Shown here piece by piece: positions 58,718 to 64,000 of a DNA stretch of 64,000 bases. How positions within the stretch are numbered: position 1 is the first letter of the stretch; each line of letters begins with the position of its first letter. The notes beneath the pieces were generated by a model. The model was given only the letters and a program-made list of their open reading frames with translations. It was not told the DNA's origin and did not search any database. The stretch is from Planktophila grossartii. GTDB lineage: Bacteria > Actinomycetota > Actinomycetes > Nanopelagicales > Nanopelagicaceae. The stretch lies in assembly GCA_965234365.1 (NCBI GenBank), contig OZ248345.1:992001-1056000 (forward strand), read 5' to 3'. The position numbers were made by a program, and so were the translations under genes.

Positions 58718-60190
58718 TTAATTATTAGGAAAAGTTAAGACTGCTCGCGTCTCATTCTCATCTGTAATCAAAGATAGATTTCCACGTAGCTCATTTTCAG
58801 TAAGAGTCCTAACAATTTGAAGTCCTAAGTTCGGCGAAGTTGCGATATCGAATCCCTCGGGGAAGCCAACGCCATCATCGGAGATCGTGACCGATAACTC
58901 TGAACCAGTACTTGAGACATGGATGCCGAGGGCGAGACCTTCCTCAGCCAAGCCATGCTCGAGCGCATTGTGAATGAGTTCGGTAATGACCAAGGCGAGC
59001 GGGGTCGCGATACGTGGTTCGAGTGAACCTAACTTTCCAGTTCGTTCAATGCGTAGCTCATTCATGCGAGGGCTGAGTTCGAGGGCGTGCGAGACAAGGC
59101 TGTCGAGAACTTCATCGAATGCGACAGATGAATCTCGACTGCTTGAAAGAGTTTCATGAACGAGCGCGATGGATGCAATGCGACGCACTGCTTCATTGAG
59201 CGCTGCACTTGCACCCGGATCTTCGATTCGTCGCGCTTGCAGGCGCAGCAGCGCTGAAACAGTTTGCAGGTTGTTCTTCACGCGGTGGTGAATCTCGCGA
59301 ATGGTGGCATCTTTCGTAACCAATTCGCGTTCGCGGCGGCGAAGCTCTGTCACGTTATTGAGCATCACGATTGCACCGATGCGATCGCCAGATTTGAGCA
59401 ATGGAAGTACTGTGAAATCAATTGTTCCACCGACATTTTCGATCTCAACACGTTTCAACGCTTTACCGGTAAGTCCTAAAGCAATTGTCTCTTCATGTGC
59501 ATCGGGGCGAACGCGTGCAAGAGATTGCGCTACATCGCCTAAAACATGGCCTTCAACTTCACTCATCCAACCAAGACGGCTAAATGCTGAGCGAGCATTG
59601 GGGCTTGCATAGGAAACAACTCCGTTGACATCAAGGCGGATGAGTCCGTCGCCAACGCGTGGAGCGGGATCAAAGAGTGAACCAGCATCAGGATATGGGA
59701 AGGTTCCTTCGGTGATCATTCGATAGAGATTATGTGCAATCTCGCGGTAGTTGAGTTCAAGACGTGATGGCTGACGCATTAGCTCAGAATTACGGTGGCG
59801 CGAAATTACTCCGATAACTTGGTCATCGACCATCACTGGAATTGTCTCTTCCTTCACCATATATTCGCCCATAGGTTCAGGTTGGGTATCGCGAACGATT
59901 TCTGCACCAGAGAGCGCTTGATCGATATGCGGGCGTGAACCGTGAGAAATTTCCTCGCCAATGACATCGTGTGGAAATAGTGTGGCGGCAGTGGTGGGGC
60001 GAATATGTGCAACAGCGACATAACCCGTTGGCCAGCTCTTAAAATCTTTACGGAGCGGCACCCAAAGAATGAGGTCTGCGAATGAAAGGTCTGAGAGAAG
60101 TTGCCAATCAGCTACGAGTTCGCGCAGACGGTGTACCTGTTCTGGTGAGAGCGAGCTTCTCCCCTGCACATAATCTTCGATAGATGCCAT
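58718..60190 (-). CDS. pdtaS: PdtaS-like cytosolic histidine kinase
   Basis: A 490-residue soluble kinase. An N-terminal GAF-like H_kinase_N domain (~10-155), a PAS domain (~180-285) and a HisKA_2 domain (REIHHRVKNNLQTVSALLRL, His301/302) precede a HATPase_c (ELIHNALEHGL, ISDDGVGFPEG). PdtaS phosphorylates the ANTAR regulator PdtaR; that gene is not in the window. Last gene of a four-gene set starting with the SAF protein. Confidence 0.92.
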   Translation of the reverse strand: MASIEDYVQGRSSLSPEQVHRLRELVADWQLLSDLSFADLILWVPLRKDFKSWPTGYVAVAHIRPTTAATLFPHDVIGEEISHGSRPHIDQALSGAEIVRDTQPEPMGEYMVKEETIPVMVDDQVIGVISRHRNSELMRQPSRLELNYREIAHNLYRMITEGTFPYPDAGSLFDPAPRVGDGLIRLDVNGVVSYASPNARSAFSRLGWMSEVEGHVLGDVAQSLARVRPDAHEETIALGLTGKALKRVEIENVGGTIDFTVLPLLKSGDRIGAIVMLNNVTELRRRERELVTKDATIREIHHRVKNNLQTVSALLRLQARRIEDPGASAALNEAVRRIASIALVHETLSSSRDSSVAFDEVLDSLVSHALELSPRMNELRIERTGKLGSLEPRIATPLALVITELIHNALEHGLAEEGLALGIHVSSTGSELSVTISDDGVGFPEGFDIATSPNLGLQIVRTLTENELRGNLSLITDENETRAVLTFPNN

Positions 60191-60196
60191 CGCGAA

Positions 60197-60586
60197 CTAC
60201 TTCAACCAATTCGGTAGGTTCGCTTCAATCTCTTGGGTTGCAAACCAGGTGAGATCTTCTCCATCGGCAGAGACTTCAAAGAGACATTCGAGGTTCTCCC
60301 ACGCGAGTGGCGCTGAGAGCGAGATAGACATGTCGTGGCTCTCTGCAATGGATTCAGCTGGGACTTCAAAGGCCAAGACGCATGCTGTGCCAGATGTTGG
60401 GGTCTTCATCCCTACTGCATCTTCGGCAGCGACCATAGAGAGCGTGTACTCAATCTCTTCATCATCGAGATCTTGATGATCAACAATGAACTGTGAAGTC
60501 GGAGCATAGATATCAGAGACATCGAAAGTTCCGGATGCCTTAAATTCGGCAACCTCGAGAGCTGTCATAGCTAGATATCCGCGCAT
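60197..60586 (-). CDS. DUF6912-like protein
   Basis: A 129-residue acidic soluble protein: MRGYLAMTALEVAEFKASG, then DLDDEEIEYTLSMVAAEDAV. This pattern, with a conserved acidic helix, occurs in actinobacterial DUF6912 proteins. No function known. Lies between the CpaE-like ATPase and pdtaS (6 bp gap). Confidence 0.7.
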   Translation of the reverse strand: MRGYLAMTALEVAEFKASGTFDVSDIYAPTSQFIVDHQDLDDEEIEYTLSMVAAEDAVGMKTPTSGTACVLAFEVPAESIAESHDMSISLSAPLAWENLECLFEVSADGEDLTWFATQEIEANLPNWLK

Positions 60587-60605
60587 GAGCTAAGACTATA
60601 AGAAG

Positions 60606-61691
60606 TTAGGAGGCTAATTCACCTGCAATATGCGCGATGGATTTGCGAAGAACCCCTCTCTCATTTGATTCCACGAGCGTGCTTCTTTCATCCTCTGCAG
60701 CGAGAACACTCCGAGAGTCCCATGGATACTGAAGAACTCGAGCCGGGCGAAGAGGTGTGGCTATCTGCAGGAAGGAATCGCTATCAAATTTATTGCGCTT
60801 GGTGGTGTTGCTCAGTGAGTGAATAAATGAGAGTTGTGGCTTTATAGAGTTGCGCGCGAGCTCTGTGCTGAGCAATCTCAATCGCTCAGTTGCAAGTGGA
60901 TCTATCTTGCTCAGAATCCATAGTTCATCAGCACTTGTTGTGATCCAGTTGAATACCTCACTGCACCATCTGCGTCCGGTAAGAATTCCTGGGAAATCTT
61001 TGATGGTTCCATGATCAATCAGAATGAAATCAAATTCGGTACGCGCACGTTCGAGAGCCGAAATTGCGCTGCTGATTTCTGATTGGGTAATTTCTAGCGC
61101 CCACAGCTGTGGTGAGATGTTACGGAATTCTGTTGATGCATTGAGTCCGCGCTCTCCTAATCGAATCGCAAAGGCGGGAAAGTAGGCATGGGCATCAACT
61201 ATCAGAACTTTGCGGCCTAGTTGAGCAAGTTCTGCTCCTAAATTGATTGTCAGAGTGGTGCATCCAGATGTTGGAGATGGCGATGCAAGAGCCATAGTCC
61301 GTGCTCGAGCCTTCTCTTTACGGGCTCCGCGAATCATGGGGGTTCGAAGTGAGCCTCGGATGAGTCCAAGAAGTTCTAGTGACGAAGTGGGTTGCGGTAC
61401 TGATTCAGGATAGAGATCTTGCGCCGACGTCGTTGCAGCAAAGAGGAAGAATTTGATACCTCTCTTGCTGATCTTGTGAAGATTGTCGGGCGTGAGCCCT
61501 TCGACATCGGTAGATATAAGAAGAAGTGAGATTGCATGTGCAGCGCTATCGAGATGAGTAAGAAGTGATTCAATATCGAGCGCTCTATAGGTGACATTCC
61601 AGCCTTGGCTAAAGAGAGTTCCTGCAACAAATCCTTCAAACTCTGCGCCGCGAATAGCGGTTGCTACTGAGTTATTTTCGACTTCAGCCAT
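60606..61691 (-). CDS. CpaE/MinD-like ATPase family protein without P-loop lysine
   Basis: A 361-residue protein. The N-terminal ~120 residues look like the receiver-like domain of CpaE. The MinD/ParA-like domain has SPTSGCTTLTINLG where the P-loop should be: the Lys of GKTT is Cys (~144). Walker B-like FDFILIDHG and ILIVDAH-type strands are kept. The ATG at 61691 overlaps the SAF gene by 8 bp; a longer start at 61730 is less likely. It probably does not hydrolyse ATP normally. Links to Tad-like secretion or septum proteins are possible. Confidence 0.72.
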   Translation of the reverse strand: MAEVENNSVATAIRGAEFEGFVAGTLFSQGWNVTYRALDIESLLTHLDSAAHAISLLLISTDVEGLTPDNLHKISKRGIKFFLFAATTSAQDLYPESVPQPTSSLELLGLIRGSLRTPMIRGARKEKARARTMALASPSPTSGCTTLTINLGAELAQLGRKVLIVDAHAYFPAFAIRLGERGLNASTEFRNISPQLWALEITQSEISSAISALERARTEFDFILIDHGTIKDFPGILTGRRWCSEVFNWITTSADELWILSKIDPLATERLRLLSTELARNSIKPQLSFIHSLSNTTKRNKFDSDSFLQIATPLRPARVLQYPWDSRSVLAAEDERSTLVESNERGVLRKSIAHIAGELAS

Positions 61692-62277
61692 GTGCTCGGA
61701 CAACAACCAATCTGCCACTCGTCGTTGCATCTAAGAGTTCGGGAATTAACTCTCGATTGATTGAGACGGTGAGAGCTGCTTCTCCCCCAAAATTGCTGCC
61801 TTTGCGATCAAGGGCTGTAACGAATACTCCACCTAAAACATGCTGAGCTGAACCTGCTTCCCCATTCTGCGCATCATGGAGTTGATAGATACTGACAACT
61901 TCACCAACGTTGAGTTGCGCTGGAATATCGACAGATCGCACGCTTATCGATACTTGTTGGTTGAGCATCGCCGAAGATTGAGCTGTAATTGAATTACCTC
62001 CCAGCAATTCACCCGATGATAACTGTCTACGAGTTATCGACCCGATCGGATTTGAATTCGCTGGAAGGTAATTACCCTCGGAACTGCCAAGTACAACAGA
62101 TTGAAGTCCAAGGTCGCTGGCCTCCAACTGTGTACCGGCTGCAATTGGATGCAGGACCACCCAATACTTTTCTCGTTGATTGGCAGCCATCGACATTGCA
62201 AAGGAGGCAAGGAGCGTTGCTCCACACAGTGTGGCTGCGAGGATTAGACGAGTATGTGAATTTCTTTTCTGTCGCAT
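61684..62277 (-). CDS. SAF-domain membrane protein (CpaB/RcpC-like)
   Basis: A 197-residue protein with one N-terminal helix (~11-31) and an SAF domain (HPIAAGTQLEASDLGLQSV) as in CpaB/RcpC of Tad pili. The C-terminal part resembles the RcpC region. Paired with the CpaE-like gene, it suggests a reduced Tad-related module. No other tad gene is in the window. Confidence 0.75.
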   Translation of the reverse strand: MRQKRNSHTRLILAATLCGATLLASFAMSMAANQREKYWVVLHPIAAGTQLEASDLGLQSVVLGSSEGNYLPANSNPIGSITRRQLSSGELLGGNSITAQSSAMLNQQVSISVRSVDIPAQLNVGEVVSIYQLHDAQNGEAGSAQHVLGGVFVTALDRKGSNFGGEAALTVSINRELIPELLDATTSGRLVVVRAHG

Positions 62278-62400
62278 GGGGGCAAGGTAGAAGTGGCCCC
62301 AACTTCTTCAATGCGATTAATGCACAGTCATCTAAAAGTATGAGTTGCATTGGTACTTACCTCTGATTACCAATGTAAGGCTCAGATAAAGAATCCCGGC

Positions 62401-62895
62401 ATGACTACTTCACCGATTCAACTCATCTCAAGTACAGAAGATCCAGCTCTCTGGAGCCATCCCGTCTTAGATCTCTTCGCTCCCCCTGTGCGCGAACATG
62501 TGCAACAGAGCGCCAAGCTCTATCTCGTACCCTCAACATTTGGAGAGGAGTTAGAGCCCGATGAGATGCCAGTACCTACTTCGGCGACAGAACTTCCAGA
62601 ACTGCACGCATGGACGATGAAATTCATCGTGAGCGTTGTTGAAGTATGGGCAGGACGGAGACAACCAGCGCAATTAATTCGATGGTGTCACCGAGTGATC
62701 TATATGGAGTTGCTACGCACTTCAGGAAGTCAGAAGGAGATTGGGAAAATTAAGAGCATTCACCAATCAGAACCCCTTGATGGAATCTGTGAATCTACAG
62801 TGCTTATTCGCTATGGAGATCGTCTGCGCGCAGTCGTCATCCGCTTTGAGGGCGTAGATGGACGCTGGTTATGTACTGCTCTGAAGATGATCTAG
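62401..62895 (+). CDS. Rv3235/DUF6459 family protein
   Basis: A 164-residue protein. PVREHVQQSAKLYL, WAGRRQPAQLIRWCHRVIY and the ending RFEGVDGRWLCTAL match Rv3235-like proteins found next to secA in actinobacteria. Function unknown. ATG 62401 is preferred over TTG 62350. Confidence 0.78.
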   Translation: MTTSPIQLISSTEDPALWSHPVLDLFAPPVREHVQQSAKLYLVPSTFGEELEPDEMPVPTSATELPELHAWTMKFIVSVVEVWAGRRQPAQLIRWCHRVIYMELLRTSGSQKEIGKIKSIHQSEPLDGICESTVLIRYGDRLRAVVIRFEGVDGRWLCTALKMI

Positions 62896-62902
62896 ATAAG
62901 AA

Positions 62903-64000
62903 TTAAGCGGCGCCGTGGCAACGCTTGAACTTCTTGCCTGAACCGCAAGGGCATGGGCTATTGCGTGAGACATCACTTGATGTTGCAACACCGTTCTCAT
63001 CTGCCGCTGTGTACTTGAGCTGTGCGCTCTGTACAGGCTTCTCTTCGACGCCGCGCGCCTTTACTTGAGAACCATCGCCTTCGATAGTTACTTCAACATT
63101 AAATACAAGGCTTGCAAGCTCTTCCTTAATTGCATCCATCATCGCAGAGAAGAGTTCGTATCCTTCGCGCTGGTATTCAACCAATGGATCACGTTGTGCC
63201 ATTGCACGGAGACCGATTCCCTCTTGGAGGTAATCCATCTCGTAGAGGTGTTCGCGCCACTTGCGATCGAGCACGGAAAGGAGAACCTTGCGCTCGAGTT
63301 CGCGTAGGACATCCGCACCCAACTCTTCTTCGCGCTTCTTATATGCAGCAGCTGCATCATCGAGGATGCGCGCTTCAAGGAATTCGATATCAAGTGCTGC
63401 AGATGAACCAACCTCAGCGATGATCTGTTCAGGAGTAAATGAAATTGGATAGATGAGTTTGAGAGCGGTCCAGAGCTGAGCGAGATCCCAATCTTCGCCA
63501 TAACCCTGAGCAGCAGCTGCGCGAACATAGGCAGAGATGGTGTCGGCCATAAAGTCATTAACTTGCTCGCCGATATCTTTTCCTTCAAGAACCAAGCGAC
63601 GCTCACCATAAATGACTTCGCGCTGGCGGTTCATGACATCGTCATACTTCAACACGTTCTTACGGATTTCAAAGTTCTGAGCTTCGACTTGGGTCTGCGC
63701 AGAACGGATAGCGTTAGAGACCATCTTGGATTCGATTGGCTCATCTTCTGGAAGACCTGCAGCTGCAAGTACGCGTTCAACAATTCCTGAATTGAAGCGG
63801 CGCATTAGATCATCTTGAAGTGAAAGGTAGAAACGTGATTCGCCGGGATCGCCTTGGCGACCTGAACGTCCGCGAAGCTGGTTATCGATACGGCGTGATT
63901 CGTGGCGTTCGGTGCCGAGAACGTAGAGACCGCCGAGTGCAATCACTTCTTCATGCTCTTTAGCGATTGCAGCTTTCTGCTTTGCAATCTCTGCAGGCCA
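62903..64000 (-). CDS. secA: SecA preprotein translocase ATPase, C-terminal part (cut by window edge)
   Basis: The frame is open to base 64000, so the start lies beyond the window; about 365 residues are visible. TERHESRRIDNQLRGRSGRQGDPG is the motor domain 2 motif, followed by the helical scaffold and wing domains. The end carries the zinc-binding SEC-C motif CPCGSGKKFKRCH. SecA drives export through SecYEG. This is the housekeeping SecA1 by its SEC-C tail. Confidence 0.96.
   Translation of the reverse strand, partial: WPAEIAKQKAAIAKEHEEVIALGGLYVLGTERHESRRIDNQLRGRSGRQGDPGESRFYLSLQDDLMRRFNSGIVERVLAAAGLPEDEPIESKMVSNAIRSAQTQVEAQNFEIRKNVLKYDDVMNRQREVIYGERRLVLEGKDIGEQVNDFMADTISAYVRAAAAQGYGEDWDLAQLWTALKLIYPISFTPEQIIAEVGSSAALDIEFLEARILDDAAAAYKKREEELGADVLRELERKVLLSVLDRKWREHLYEMDYLQEGIGLRAMAQRDPLVEYQREGYELFSAMMDAIKEELASLVFNVEVTIEGDGSQVKARGVEEKPVQSAQLKYTAADENGVATSSDVSRNSPCPCGSGKKFKRCHGAA

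Noticed and set aside
60606..61691. Chromosome-partitioning ParA
   Set aside because: There is no parB neighbour, the P-loop lysine is missing and an N-terminal CpaE-like domain is present.
1..64000. CRISPR array, insertion sequence, prophage, integron or rRNA
   Set aside because: No regularly spaced repeats, transposase, integrase, structural phage gene or rRNA sequence was seen.

Overview
The window is a gene-dense actinobacterial chromosome segment of moderate GC with very short intergenic gaps. Its gene order is typical of Actinobacteria: tig-clpP1-clpP2-clpX-valS-folC-ndk-mreBCD-mrdA-rodA-rne, whiB1 next to pdtaS, an Rv3235-like gene next to secA, and an E. coli-length argG. The small genome style, modest GC, numerous 1-8 bp gene overlaps and sparse intergenic DNA fit a streamlined freshwater actinobacterium of the acI/Nanopelagicales type (Planktophila-like). 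That placement is inferred from gene content and was not tested by a search.

Layout. 1-16.6 kb (minus strand): a growth and proteostasis block running from trigger factor through the Clp protease, ValS, FolC, Ndk, the MreBCD/PBP2/RodA elongasome and the start of RNase E. A transporter gene sits between clpP2 and clpX. 16.7-19.5 kb: tRNA-Pro, tRNA-Gly, a secreted collagen-like protein, a secreted Ala/Gly-rich protein and rpiB. 19.5-32.2 kb: trmB, pepN, HNH nuclease, small MscS, the ettA/thioesterase/MFS/globin operon, tRNA-Arg directly followed by orn, tRNA-His, then ppa-amt-glnB and an unusual SHMT-family gene. 32.2-34.1 kb: two secreted proteins (a nuclease and an EXORDIUM-like protein) around tRNA-Lys.

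34.2-45.9 kb is the most unusual region. It holds a MotA/MotB-like stator pair and a long minus-strand cluster. The cluster encodes four paralogous secreted proteins (here called FGQG proteins after a shared motif), a SipW/ER-type signal peptidase I, a polytopic membrane protein with an extracellular beta domain, a collagen-like protein whose C-terminal domain resembles the FGQG module, a basic-tailed protein, and a signal-peptidase-like protein without catalytic residues. A Pro/Ser/Thr-rich secreted protein lies just upstream. Diverging from it is a response regulator-kinase-response regulator operon. A 15-bp motif repeated with one mismatch lies upstream of that operon and upstream of the second FGQG gene. 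I read this as a candidate, apparently undescribed, surface fibre or appendage system analogous in logic to SipW/TasA.

45.9-64 kb: a TRIC-like membrane protein, a GH13 alpha-glucosidase, a regulator-kinase-methyltransferase-argG-FKBP operon (the FKBP gene probably starts at AUU), HPF, cystathionine gamma-synthase and a C-S lyase-like aminotransferase, a DNA glycosylase, msrA, tRNA-Arg, whiB1/pdtaS, a SAF-domain protein with a CpaE-like ATPase lacking the P-loop lysine, an Rv3235-like protein and the 3' part of secA. I saw no CRISPR array, insertion sequence, phage or rRNA gene. No gene-free stretch exceeds 300 bp; the largest gaps (543-732 and 17993-18237) are described below.
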